A stretch of DNA of 64,000 nucleotides from Catonia carolina (taxonomy: Eukaryota > Arthropoda > Insecta > Hemiptera > Achilidae). The stretch covers positions 60,877,001 through 60,941,000 of the forward strand of contig JAQMRL010000006.1 of the NCBI GenBank assembly GCA_035578175.1, written 5' to 3'. The first letter of the stretch is position 1. The number at the start of each line of letters is the position of its first letter. This document shows, piece after piece, positions 1 through 11,425 of this stretch. A program made the translations under genes and the position numbers. The notes beneath the pieces were generated by a model. The model ran no database searches, had not been told where the DNA came from, and saw nothing but the letters and a program-made list of their open reading frames with translations.

Positions 1-190
1 ATGTTACCATGAGAGCAAAGTTCCCAAAATTTCAACCCATATGGCGATTTTAGAGGATAAAAAATGTAGCAGAGGAGACAAATTTTTAAAATAAATATTC
101 GGATTTTTTTTAAATCGCAAAAAAGTGAAAAATACACAAATAAACTATTACTTCCAGTTGATTGATTTTGATGACAATATTCACGACGTA
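1..190 (-). repeat. Family E fragment
   Basis: Part of the unclassified dispersed family E, in reverse orientation. Shared blocks are the 'AAATCGCAAAAAAGTGAAAAA' type stretch (shortened here) and 'AATAAACTATTACTTCCAG', both seen again near 18,950, 26,290, 31,050 and 57,700. It has no coding capacity and is cut by the window edge. Confidence 0.6.
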
Positions 191-1400
191 TACGCTAATT
201 GTAATTAACGCCCTAGAAATTTCATTACGAAATTATTTCATGCGATGAGTCGAAATCTTCATTAGCTTTAACACGGTAATGAAGCATTTCCGGACCTACA
301 TTTATGTGAACGTTTTTTATTATTTTTTGATGTAGTAATTCAAATAAGTAAATACCTGCACTGAATCCCACAAAACTATTACGAAATCTGATGAAAAATT
401 TAATGCTGAAAATTTTACAATCTATGGTCCAGAGTTTCAGTTAAATCAAACTTTAAACATCGTCTTGTTCGTGAGATAAATGCGGGAGGAAAAAGGGACA
501 AGATGAGAAGATTAAATTGGTTTTCCAGCAGGACGTAAGAAAATCTCAAGGGCTAAAAGAATAGGTTTAGGGTGGGTTAGAACACGGATGAAGATGAGGG
601 TTAAATCGGACGTAGAGGGAGTGGATGACGTTAATATTTGACGAGTCAGAAAAGGGCGTGTCTTACGGAAAAAAGAAAATATAGTTTTCCGTATTAGGAA
701 GTGTATGTAAGATACGAACTAATACTTTTTCTTATTCTTCTTCTTGGGTGTTTTCATTTTCATCTACACTCAACTTAGAACACAGGACGAAAATTAGTTT
801 TCTTCTAAAAGTTGGCTTGATTCTCTGTGTAAAAGTTGAACCAATCAGTACCAAACTTGGCTCGCTCACGATCTCAACAATATTAAAGTTACCCTGTTTT
901 TCTACCAATTGGTTAACAGATAGAGTTTCTATCTTCCTGTCAAGGGTACATCTAACTTCCAATCAGTGAACGGAAATATATTACCCCCTTCAAATGTGTA
1001 GAATACAATTGAAGAGCTAAGTGGATAAAGATGCTATGTAACAATTTTCCAAAAATTAAGTTTTTTTGACTGATAAAGACGCTATGTGTACATTATTTTA
1101 GTTTTACAGACGACATATAATACTCTGTCTCTACATTCTAAGAAAACACTAGTGGATTTATGTGCTATGTGAATTAACACTAGTGAACAACAAAAATTTC
1201 AAAAAATAAATTAATTCTAGGAGGACAAGACATGTTTAAAAGACAAAATATAAACCAAAAAAAAGACAAACCAGGTATTAAAGTCAACAAACCCCTAATT
1301 AAAAAAATCTTCGTCTACCCAAACGATCATAAATAAGCCCCACTAAATAGAGTAAACCTGAAGAAACAAGTCCATGAGCCACCAAAAAAAAAATTATGAA
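191..1400. other. Unassigned AT-rich stretch
   Basis: No convincing gene, RNA or repeat boundary is seen. Two overlapping short ORFs of about 75 codons on opposite strands (730-970) have no recognisable domains and are probably chance. A short TTC run at 728-746 may be a LINE tail but is too short to assign. Confidence 0.4.
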
Positions 1401-1402
1401 AA

Positions 1403-1530
1403 AATAAAGTTTTTACTTAATTTATGCTTTTTACTTTTTCTTGCCTATATGAATATATAGGCAAGTTTAATAAAGTTTTTACTTAATTTATGCTTTTTAC
1501 TTTCTCTTGCCTATATGAATATTTAGGTAG
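1403..1530 (+). repeat. Two-copy tandem repeat at the start of an E element
   Basis: A unit of about 65 bp beginning 'AATAAAGTTTTTACTTAATT' and ending in the E-family terminus 'CTTGCCTATATGAATAT' occurs twice in a row. The duplicated part includes the E terminus itself, so E starts twice here. Confidence 0.75.
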
Positions 1531-2441
1531 GATAGTATTGTTTTCATGTCGATTTTTCGAAATGGAGTTTTCACCGGAATTACACGTTTTCTAACCCCCT
1601 GAACCCCAAAAAAACATGTTTTTAGCGATTGGTCTGTGTGTGTTTGTGTGTGAATATCTCAAGAACGGAACATCGTACGAACTTGAAACTTAAAATTTAA
1701 GTTACATACCACTACCGAACCCGACACGAACATTTTCATCAAAATCGGTCAACCGGAAGTAGTAGTTTATTCGTGTAATTTTTTACTTTTTTGCGATTTT
1801 CTCAAAAACGGTCCTACGATTTTTTTTAAATCGCCTCGTTTATTAAATTTTTTATGCTCTACAAGACACCGTAGGCGCCATGTTTGCTGAAATTCTTGGT
1901 AAGGCTGTTTTCACGTAAAAAATTGTTTTGTTAAGATTACGGCTTTAACATACAGTTTAGTGCAAAAACTTATATAATAAAATTTGTAGAGAATTTAAAA
2001 TCCTACAACTTTTATTTGAAACATTTTTTAATATAACGCTTAGTTTAGCGGTAATTAGCGATTTTCTGTTTTTTTTTCACGAAAACGTGTGATAAATCGA
2101 TTTTTTTTAAAGATTTCGGCCTTTGTATGCATTTTACAACTAAAGTGTATTTAATAAAATTTATAAGAAAGTAAAAGATTTACAACTTTTATTTAAAACA
2201 TTTTTCTCTACAGAGCCTAGTTTAGCGTGAAAGAGTAATTTTCCGTATTTCTAAGCCAATCTGAGGTCGATTTTCATTTTGTGTCTTTCACTCATGAATC
2301 AAATAAGGTTATTTTTTGAGGTTAGGTTTCTGTTTATTTCTAATGTTTTTATGACGAATGGTACGTTATATTGTTAATTATTTGCATTGACAAGAGAAAG
2401 TCGTGTGAGTGTTTCACACCAGATTTTTAGTGAATCTAGAT
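1490..2441 (+). repeat. Family E, longest forward copy
   Basis: This copy runs from 'ACTTTCTCTTGCCTATATG' to 'GACAAGAGAAAGTCGTGTG', so the outer ends include an 11-bp inverted repeat (ACTTTCTCTTG / CAAGAGAAAGT). It ends with a small hairpin (GTGTGA, loop GTGTT, TCACAC). No ORF spans it. At least ten further copies or fragments lie in the window, in both orientations. It looks like a non-autonomous element, but the class is not settled. Confidence 0.65.
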
Positions 2442-2994
2442 GTTATGATTACTTGGCACTTTTCTTCCTTCATTATGAAAGACATTTTCGTTTTGGAATA
2501 AAACCATTACCTACAGCAATAGATATTTTATCTTTATCAGTACTATTATAAAATATTGCAATTTATTAATTTTAAAAATCTTTAAGTTTGTTTAATAATA
2601 TTTAATGAGTTCAGTTATTAATGAATAATTTATAATTATACGACTTGTTCTTGATTGCTTGCAGTCCTCTGGTTTCTTCTTGTCCATCCATCGATTGGGA
2701 ATCAAATGGGGCGTCTATGCATTGTTGCACTTGGTTTTATAGTCTTCAACAAATTTATTTAAATTTTATCTGGTAATTCTAAAATAATCAAATTTTTTCA
2801 GTTGATTCCATAATTAAAATGAATCTTAATATTCTTGTAATTTCTTTTAATTATTTTCTTACTGGTTCAAATTATTTATTAAAAATTGTGCTATCTTTAG
2901 TTTTCTTGCTTCAAATTTAGATATTTGGCTTCTGGAATATTTATTTAAAATTTTATATTTTCTTCTTTTAATCTTGATTTTTTTTATATTCCCA
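2442..2994. other. Unassigned AT-rich stretch
   Basis: No gene or repeat boundary was recognised. Confidence 0.35.
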
Positions 2995-3292
2995 ATTCGT
3001 GTACGTTGCAATCTGTTCAATTCAGAACAATAAGCAACCCCATGACCCAATGAGATGAGGATGATGTGTATGACTTTTAGTCTTGTACAGACCCAGGCCG
3101 ACCATTCCTGAGAGAGTATAGTTAATTGAACCCCAACCATCAAAGTACACCGGTAACCACTGTCTAGTATTCAAATCCGTATAAAAGTAACTACCTTTAC
3201 TAGGATTTGAACCAGGAACCTTCGTCTCCGAAAATCAGCTGTTAAACAGCTAATTTTGGCGACGACTTTACCACAAGACCAACCCGGTGGGT
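2995..3292 (-). repeat. SINE family C (tRNA-derived), reverse copy
   Basis: On the minus strand it starts with a tRNA-like head: 'GGTTGGTC' with an A-box-like segment, then the B-box-like 'GGTTCAAATCC'. A body of about 200 bp follows, containing 'CAGTGGTTACCGGTGTACTT' and ending near 'AACAGATTGCAACGTACAC'. Eight copies occur in this window. Together with the forward copy 75 bp away it forms a large inverted repeat. Confidence 0.8.
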
Positions 3293-3368
3293 TTTGATTT
3301 ATTTAATTTTTTATTTTAGCATACCTAATTAAAATTTTGATTAGAGATTGTTTATTTTTGATTATTAA

Positions 3369-3670
3369 CCCACCGGATCTAGAGGTAAAATCGTCGCCAA
3401 AAACAGCTGATTTTCGGAGACGAAGGTTCCTGGTTCAAGTCCTAGTAAAGGTAGTTACTTTTATACGGATTTGAATACTAGACAGTGGTTACCGGTGTAC
3501 TTTGATGGTTGGGGTTTAATTAACCATACTCTCTCAGGAATGGTCGGCCTGGGTCTGTACAAGACTGTACCTCATTTACACGTCATACATATTATCCTCA
3601 TTTCATTGGGTCATGGGGTTGTTTATTGTTCTGAATTGAACAGATTGCAACGCACACACATTAGGGGTTA
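3369..3670 (+). repeat. SINE family C, forward copy
   Basis: Same family as 2995-3292 but in the opposite orientation, with head at 3369 and body to about 3670. The B-box-like segment reads 'GGTTCAAGTCC'. A 66-codon ORF across the body (3471-3671) is a by-product of the repeat and also appears in other copies. Confidence 0.8.
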
Positions 3671-5265
3671 AAAAACATTTTTGATTATTATTTATGATTA
3701 TTTAAAATTTCGTTGAATTTTTAACAACTGATTAATTAAATTTGATCTTAGATCAACGATACTGGAGCATAGACTGCTATTCTACACTATCACCGAGTAA
3801 CATCCATCTTTCTTTGAACTGAAGAAGTGGCGAAGAATGCACCGCTTCTAACCTAACGAAGAGGTTCAAAACAACGTCAAGACTCATTTAAATTCATTCA
3901 TGGCAACATTTTATGAAGAAGATATTGGAAATCTAGTCCACAGGTTAAACAAGTGCCTCAATTGTCAAGGTGATTATATAGAAAAGTAGTCATAAGTGTA
4001 CGTAACTTTCGGTAATAAAACATGTTTTGCTAAAAATATTTATCTTTTATTTATAGCCTATCGGACGTTGAAAAGAACGGCCCTCGTACAACTATGAATA
4101 ATTTTTCATTTAGCACATTTCTGAGATTATCCGAATAAGATGATATAAGAAAACAGCTTTATCTTATAAATCATACAACGTCTCTTATTTCATTTTACGT
4201 TTCGAGACATATTCTGAATAAAATTTTAAGTAAAGTGATAAAGGTTGGTTTTTGTAAAATGGGGTGGTAAAGTGTAAGAACAATAAGACGGTGGAAAGAC
4301 AACCGCGTAAATTTTACGGTATTAGAGGCGTACGTCGGGTGCATAAATATAGAAGACATTAATAATGAAATGAGCTTAGCCTCTTAGTTAAAGAGTAGAA
4401 GACGAAGAAGTACGTAAAGAGAAAGATGAAGAAGACACAGACGGAAGAAGGGTGAGTGTGAAGGTTGTGATGAAGTAGGGAGTTGTGTGTGAAGAGAGAA
4501 GGCGTTCTTAATAATTAACTTCAAGTTAAGACCGAGAGAAAATGTTTAGTGAAAAAGAAGAGAAATGCCGTAGAAGATCCTACATTAAATATATCATCAT
4601 CGCGGTACATCTTCAGTATTTTTAATTAATTGCAATTAATTTTTCTGTCGTTTTCTCTTAAATATTGAGAAATTAGAAATTAATAATTCATTAAACTGAA
4701 TTGGAATAACTATTAATTATTCCATTTATTTTTAGCTTCTTGCTGTCACTGTAGTCTTAAATGGACAAAGGACGGCGATGGAAATTTTTTCAATAACCAG
4801 AATTTAAGTGGTGTTCAGGTTTTACAGACCCTTGAAGAAGAGACAGTGATTTTACAAGGATATACGTGTGTGGGTGTGTGTGTTTGAGAACGCGCTCTAC
4901 ATTTAAAAGCACAAATGCAGGACCGATCGAGCAAAAATTCTAGAAATTAAGGTCTTCTCAACCAGTCCCTAAAGGATTTGAAGAATTAGCTATTTAAAAC
5001 CGATAACTTCGGTGAGAAAAGAAACAAAAATTTAGTTTTCTCAAAAACGGCTCGAACGATTTTGATCACTATTAACATATTTACTACATTTACTGGAGAT
5101 CATTATGGTAGCATAGATAAAAGGCCTATCTCTAGGAAAAATTGTGGTAGATTTGCTAACTTGAAAAATATGTTTTATTTACGCTAGCCTTCGGGTACTC
5201 TAAATTTTTAAGGAGAAAGTTTTAAGGAGCTTCGTTTAGCTGCCATTTGTAATATTATAAGAACA
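3671..5265. other. Unassigned stretch
   Basis: No gene recognised. A purine-rich run of GAAGA type lies at about 4385-4520 and a GT-rich run at 4863-4885. Text at 5030-5170 resembles the 'TTTTCTCAAAAACGG' block of family E, but the similarity is short. Confidence 0.35.
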
Positions 5266-5550
5266 TATCCATAAAAATCTCTTTTAAAAATTATAGCTTT
5301 TAGGTGAATTTCACAGCTAAACTATTTACGCCAAAATTTCAAAACTAAAATACCCATAAAAATCGGTCTCTTTTCAAAATTATAGCTTTAAGGAGAATTT
5401 CACAGCTAAACTGTTTACACCAAAATTTCAAAAATAAAATACCCATAAAAATCGGTTTTTTTCAAAACTATAGCTTTAAGGAGAATTTCACAGCTAAACA
5501 AGTAGTTTAGCTGTGAAATTTTGGTATAAGTAATACCAAAATTTTAAAAA
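5266..5550 (+). repeat. Tandem repeat of about 87 bp, three copies, plus inverted piece
   Basis: Units start with 'CCATAAAAATC' at about 5270, 5354 and 5443 and contain 'GAATTTCACAGCTAAAC'. The third copy is short and runs straight into its own reverse complement 'GTTTAGCTGTGAAATTTTGG', so the array ends in a fold-back. Confidence 0.8.
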
Positions 5551-5624
5551 ACTCAAAATATCTGAACCAACCCAAGAAATAGATTTGGAATTAACAACAT
5601 AACCTCTAAATTAAGATTATTTTC

Positions 5625-6170
5625 TTCTTCTTCTAACTCAATCGTAAGATTGGTTGGCAGCCCTCCATCCAGCTCTGTCCATTGCCACCCTCTTCCATTG
5701 CGCATAACTCTCAGCACCCAGATCTTTTGTAATTTGGTTTAGATACTGTAGCCGGGGCCTTCCACGACCCCTTTGTCCATTAACTGTACCTTCAAGAATG
5801 CTTAACGTAAATTCGTTGTGTCTTATTATGTGTCCAATATAAGAATGTCGTCTGCCCCCGAGAAGCTTCAAAAGAGATCTACTTTCCTCTGCCCTTTGTA
5901 AAACCTCTACATTCATGATCCTGTCAGTCCATTTTATCTTGAGCATTCTCCTCCAGCACCACACCTCAAATGCATTCAAAGCCTTTTCCTCGACCTTCCC
6001 AATAGTCCACGTTTCTGACCCATAGAGTGCTATACTCCAAATGCAACTTTTTAATTAGTCGCTTTCTTATTTCCAACTTTAGACTATTTGAGGAAAGCAG
6101 CTGCCGTTTACTAATAAACATAGCTTTAGCTTCAGCTTCTAAGATTATTTTATAGTAATAAAAAATGTTA
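5625..6170 (-). pseudogene. RTE-like LINE, 3' end of the reverse transcriptase ORF
   Basis: The minus-strand frame 5979-5638 (113 codons) reads through the C-terminal region typical of LINE endonuclease-reverse transcriptases: 'FEVWCWRRMLKIKW', then 'GHIIRHNEFTLS' and 'GRGRPRLQYL'. Upstream, 6170-5980 continues the same protein in shifted frames ('KAMFISKRQLLSSNS' and, in another frame, 'SIALYGSETW'), so the copy is frameshifted. The TTC run at 5621-5636 is the (GAA)n-type tail seen from the other strand. It is 5'-truncated, as most LINE insertions are, and not functional. Confidence 0.8.
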
Positions 6171-6612
6171 TAACTTATGTAGTAATACATGTTTGTCCCC
6201 ATTTCATTTAGCCGAAAATCGCATCAAAATAACTTCATCTTATCTTAAAATTAACCAAAATCTAGTTAAAAATTTGGAAGAGGAAAATAAACTGAATGAT
6301 TTGCTAGTAAAACGTGACAAATATAGAGAAAAAATAACACTAGGTCAGACTGTAATAAACAATAACTTAGAACGAACGAGCTGAATATTTCTATTAACTA
6401 TCAGAGGCCATCACTATAAACTATTAATTAAAATTAAAAATATCGTGAAACTTTAAATGAATATTAGTTACAGTTTATAATAAATAATGGAGTGTTGCTC
6501 TCCATGACCTATGTGCTTCCTGAATCAACATCATTACTATCATCATCATCATAATCATCATCACCGACATTCACAAATTGCAATTGCCAAGACTAACAAA
6601 TATGTATATATT
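6171..6612. other. Unassigned stretch
   Basis: A 63-codon ORF (6193-6384) is rich in Lys, Asn and Leu and matches no domain I recognise. A TCA/CAT-rich run lies at 6530-6565. Nothing else was seen. Confidence 0.3.
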
Positions 6613-6925
6613 TGTTGTTTAGATCATCAGGCAAAAGGCTGGTTTGAATCTGTAGAGGTTTTACTAAGTAAAACGAGGAGTGAGGTGGTTTACAATTACC
6701 TTTCTCACTGAGTGGAAAAGTACACTTACCAGCATGCCGGGCCCTCTGAAAAGCACATATTTTCCACTCTGCAAATGACACTTTCACTTCATTCACCACA
6801 GGTTCTGGCTGTATAATGAAATTCATTACTTTCAGAAGATAAAACTCTCATTGGTGTCTTTTACACCTCTACCGTTTCTGTTCTTAAATTATTCAGTCAT
6901 TTAATTGGCTGACCATGTGATAAGA
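6613..6925 (-). repeat. SINE family A
   Basis: Read on the plus strand it begins with the family's 3' end, 'TGTTGTTTAGATCATCAG', and runs through 'GAGGAGTGAGGTGGTTTAC', 'CTTCACTTCATTCACCACAG' and 'TTAATTGGCTGACCATGTG'. Because the (AAC)n end is the 3' tail, the element lies on the minus strand. Its far end is replaced by a small tandem duplication of 'ATTGGCTGACCATGTG' at 6903-6950. Confidence 0.75.
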
Positions 6926-7019
6926 GCATGTGATTGGCTGACCATGTGCATATATATATGTTCTACTATCATTTCGCGTCCGTACATTAACATTTTCCTA
7001 ACAATCTGGAGTCCGAGTG

Positions 7020-7051
7020 CAATTTGGCGTCCGTATACGGACGCCAAATTG
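7020..7051. repeat. Perfect 32-bp palindrome
   Basis: The 16-nt arm CAATTTGGCGTCCGTA is followed at once by its exact reverse complement, with no loop. Related 'CGCGTCC' phrases occur at 6975 and 7350, each after 'ACTATCATTT'. Confidence 0.9.
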
Positions 7052-7869
7052 TAATCCTTAATAAAAACTTAATAAAAATTTATTGTGACATAATATTTTG
7101 ACGTAATTTTTTTAAACGAAAGTAAATTTTTACGGGAAACTATATTTATTTTTTGATAATTTTATTGTTAACCAAAAAGACATAAAAAATAAATAAATTT
7201 TGGTACCGGATGCGAAATTGCGGGGTTTTGAACTACTTATATACATCTTACCTTAAAGACTTTCTCACCAGAGTGCTCTAGTATCGCCCCTATGTTAAAA
7301 TATAAGTATATTATGTATATTTTGGCAGTTTCACATCTACTATCATTTTCGCGTCCACCCGTTAAGAATATAAATAAAACATGTTATAAATAAATATTGT
7401 ACTGTATTGAGAAAAAAAATTCAAATAGTAATAAAAACACTTATGTATTAATCTATGAAATACAATTCTTTCAAAACTCACGATCTAATTTACTAAACAT
7501 TCGAATAATTTTTATTCTGCAAATTATTTGATATAACCAATATAAATAAATTAAATTATTATATTTAATAACTTTTTTATAGAATTAAAAAACTCTCTAT
7601 TCCGATAGACGATTTTTTAAGTTGACTAACTATGCTGGAAGGAAACCGGTGCTGCGAATAGTAGTGTCAGGATTAAATTATTGTTATGGCTGGCAGATTT
7701 ATTTCTAACCCCATTGTATAAAAAAGGTCATTTTAAAGAGTTTTCCCAGTTGTTCTGTCGCCTTCCATACAAGAGTTCATCTTACGCCGCTTTAGTTTCT
7801 TTTTTTCAAATTAGGCATAACCAACCATTAACGATTCTATGAACACCACCATTCGTAATTTGTTTAGTA
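7052..7869. other. Unassigned AT-rich stretch
   Basis: No gene was recognised. The phrase 'CTACTATCATTTTCGCGTCC' at 7334-7355 repeats the one at 6963-6980, so both may belong to one small repeat. Confidence 0.3.
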
Positions 7870-8138
7870 CCCACCAGGTTAATCTAAACGTAAAGTCGTG
7901 GCCGCAAGTCAGCTATTATTTTTAACAGCTGATTTTCGGAGATCAAGGTTTCAAGTTTAAATCCTAGTAAAGTTAGCTCTTTTATACGGATCTGAATACT
8001 AGACAGTGGTTACCGAAGTACTTTAATGGTTGGGGTTCAATGAATCTTACTGTTTTAGGAATGGTCGACCTTGGTCTGTAAGAGAATACACCTCATTTAC
8101 ACGTCATACATATTCTCATATCATTGGGTCAAGGGTTG
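7870..8138 (+). repeat. SINE family C, cut off by the satellite
   Basis: The head ('CCCACCAGGTTAATCTAAACG') and body are diverged. The copy stops within 'TCATTGGGTCAAGGGTTG', where the satellite begins, and lacks the final roughly 40 bp present in other copies. Confidence 0.75.
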
Positions 8139-11100
8139 TTTTTATATAGGTTTCTAAGTGATGAACTTTAAGTAAAATTTAAATAACTGTATTTCTGAAT
8201 AGTACGATAAGAAAAGTGTGTCTAGTACGCACGACACGTCCCCTTTGGTGTTCTTGCGCATCGCTGGGACGTGACAACATGATGGACTCCCGGTCGCTAA
8301 GATAACGCCCGACGGTTGTTTTTATCTTAAAAATGATACAGGACTATAAATATTGTTTTAGAGAGGTTCCTAGGCGGTGAGTTTTAAGTAAACTCTTAAC
8401 ATCTCATATTTCTAGATAGTTAGATAGTAAAAGTATGTCTAGTACGCAGATACCGCCCCTTCCGGAGTACTTGCGCATCGGTGGGTCACGACAACACGAT
8501 GGATGGCCTATCGCCAAGATACTGCCCGGCGGTTGTTTAAATCTTAAAAATGGTACGGGAATAAAAAAAAAGTTTTTATATAGGTTTCTAAGTGATAAGA
8601 TTGAAGTAAATTTTAAACAACTGTATTTCTGAATAGTTATTAGTAAAAATATATCTAGTACGCAGGACCCGCCCCTTTAGGTGTATTTGCGCATCGGTGG
8701 GACATGACAACAAGAAAGACTCCCGGTCGGCAAGACAACGCCGGCGGTTGCTGTTATCTTAAAATGGTACAGGACTATTAAAAATTGTTTTTATATAGGT
8801 TTCTAAGTGTTAAGTTTTAACTAAATTTTTAAAATCTCGTATTTCTGGATAGTTAGATAGTAAAAGTATGTCTAGTAGGCAGGTACCGCCCCTTTTGGTG
8901 TACTTTCGCATCGGTGCGACATGACAACAAGACGGACGCCCCGTCACAAAGATAATGCCCGGCGGTTGTTTTCATCTTAAAAATGAAAAAGGAATAAAAA
9001 AAAGTATTTTTATAGAGGGGTCTAACTGATCTTCTTCTTCTTCTTCTTTCTGAATAGAAAGAAGAAAAATAGTAAATAATAGTAAATAGTAAATGTATGT
9101 CAATTACGCATGTACCGCCCCTTTCGGTGTACTTGCGCATCGGTTAAACATGACAACAAGATAGATACCCGGTCGGCAAGATAACGACCGGCGGTAGTTA
9201 TAATCTTATAAATAGAACAAGACTATAAAAATTGTTTTACAAACGTTTCTAGGCGATGAGTTTTAATTAAACTCTTAAAATCTCGTATTTCTGAATAGGT
9301 AAATAGTAAAAGTATGTCTAGTACGCAGGTACCGCCCCTTTCGGTGTACTTGCGCATCAGTGGGACATGACAACAAGATGGACTGCCCGTCGGCAAGATA
9401 TCGCCCGGCGGTTGTTTTTATCGTAAAAATGGTACAGAAATATAAAAAGAGTTTTTATACACATATAGGTTTCTAGGCGTTTAGTTTTTTGTAAATCTTT
9501 TAAATACCGCAATTCTGAATGGTTCTATGGTACAATTATGTCTAGTACGCAGGTACCGCCCCTTTTGGTGTACTTGTGCATCGGTGGGACATGACAACAA
9601 GATGGACGCCCCGTCGCCAAGATAATGCCCGGCGCTTGTTTTAATCTAAACAATGGTACAGGAATAAAAAAAGTGTTTTTATATAGGTTTCTGAGTGATA
9701 AGTTTTAAGTATCTCGTATTTCTTAACAGTTAGATAGTGAAAGTATGACTAGTACGCAGGTACCGCCCCTTTCGGTGTACTTCGCCATCGGTGAGACAAG
9801 ACAACAGAATTGACACCCCGTTTCCAAGTTAACACCCGGCGGTTGTTTTATTCTTAAAAATTGTACAGAAATATAAAAGATTTTTTATATAGGTTTCTAA
9901 GTGATAAGTTTTAAGTAAATTTTAAACAACTGTATTTCTGAATAGTTAGATAGTAAAAGTTACGTCTAGTACGCAGGACCCGCCCCTTTTGGTGTATTTG
10001 CGCATCGGTGAGAAATGACAACAAGATGGACTCCCCGTCACCAAGATAACGCAAAGCGGTTGTTTTAATCTTAAAAACGGTACAGAAATATAAAAAGTGT
10101 TTTATATAGGTTTCTAAATGATGAGTTTTTAGTAAATTTTTAAAATACCGCATTTCTGAATGTTAAATAGTAAAATTATCTTTAGTACGCAGATATCGCC
10201 CCATTTGGTGTACTTGCGCATCGGTGGGACATGACAACAAGATGGTCTCCCCGTCGCCAAGATAACGCCCGGCGGTTGTTTTTATCGTAAAAATGGTACA
10301 GAAATGTAAAGAGAGTTTTTATATAGGTTTCTAGGTGATGAGTTATAAGTAAATTTTTAGAATACCGCATTCCTGAATGTTAAATAGTAAAATTATCTTT
10401 AGTACGCAGATACCGCACCTTTTGGTGTACTTGTGCATCGGTGGGACATGACAACAAGACGGACTCATCGTCGGCAAAGTAACGCCCGGCGGTTGTTTTA
10501 ATCTTAAACATGGTACGGAAATATAAAAAAATGTTTTTACATAGGTTTCTAAGTGATGAGTTTTAAGTAAAATTTAAATAACTGTACTTCTGAATAGTAA
10601 GACACGAAAAGTATGTCTTGTACGCACGACTAGCCCCGTTTGGTGTTCTTGCGCATCGCTGGAACGTGACACATGATGGACTCCCAGTCGCTAAGATAAT
10701 GCCCGCCCGTTGTTCTTATCTTAAAAATGAGACGGGACTATGAATATTCTTTTACAGAGGTTCCTAGGCGGTGAGTTTTAAGTAAACTCTTAACACCTCA
10801 TATTTCTAGATAGTTAGATAGTAAAATTATGTCTAGTACGCAGATACCGCCCCTTCCGGGGTACTTGCGCATCGGTGGAACATGACAACAATATGGACTG
10901 CCTATCGCCAAGATACTGCCCAGCGGTTGTTTTAATCTTAAAAATTGTACGCGAATAAAAAAAGTGTTTTTATTTAGGTTTCTAAGTGATAAGTTGTAAG
11001 TAAATTTTAAACAACTGTATTTCTGAATAGTTAGTTAGTAAAAATATATCTAGTACGCAGGACCCGCCCCTTTTGGTGTATTTGCGCATGGGTGGGACAT

Positions 11101-11152
11101 AACAACAAGATGGACTCCCGGTCAGCAAGTAAACGCCGGCGGTTGTTGTTAC
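8139..11152 (+). repeat. Satellite array, 14 monomers of about 217 bp
   Basis: The monomer landmark 'TTGCGCATCGGTGGGACATG' (with variants) falls at about 8254, 8471, 8687, 8904, 9133, 9350, 9574, 9781, 9998, 10214, 10431, 10649, 10865 and 11082, giving steps of mostly 216-218 bp. Each unit also carries 'CTAGTACGCAGGTACCGCCC' and 'CGCCCGGCGGTTGTT'. Steps of 229, 224 and 207 reflect small indels; the 229 step contains a (TTC)n insertion at 9028-9050. Monomers 1-3 match monomers 12-14 better than their neighbours. The short ORFs in the array are by-products of the repeat. Confidence 0.95.
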
Positions 11153-11209
11153 AAAATATAGGAAATACAAAATATAGGTATATATAGATATAGATAGATA
11201 TAGGAAAGT
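11153..11209 (+). repeat. Simple ATAG/GATA-like run at the array edge
   Basis: 'TATAGATATAGATAGATATA' type sequence directly follows the last satellite monomer. Confidence 0.6.
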
Positions 11210-11425
11210 TATCTACGGTCTGTATAAGAATCAAACTGGTGTTTTGAGAATTGAGGGGTACGAAAAAAGCTGCTGTAAGAAAAGGTGTACGGCAAGGATG
11301 TTCATTGTCACCACTACTTTTTAACTTGTATGTAGGCTTTTGTAGGTATGTAAATATGAAACGACTTACGCAACATAGAATAACTTGGTTAACTGAATCA
11401 AATCAGTCGAGAGACTAATGACAAA
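11210..11425 (+). pseudogene. LINE remnant with RT motif and 3' hairpin
   Basis: Positions 11255-11330 translate to the reverse-transcriptase motif 'RKGVRQGCSLSPLLFNLY'. The sequence then jumps to the LINE 3' end ('ACTTACGCAACATAGAATA', then 'CAAATCAGTCGAGAGACTAA'). The middle of the RT is missing, so this is an internally deleted copy. Its terminal stem-loop (CAGTC, loop GAGA, GACT) is the one discussed for SINE A. Confidence 0.75.

Noticed and set aside
1490..2441. Family E as a Helitron
   Set aside because: An end hairpin is present, but the terminal CTRR is not consistent among copies and an 11-bp inverted repeat argues otherwise. The class is left open.
8139..11152. CRISPR-like regular repeats
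   Set aside because: The whole unit of 217 bp is conserved with no unique spacers, and the DNA is eukaryotic. It is a satellite.
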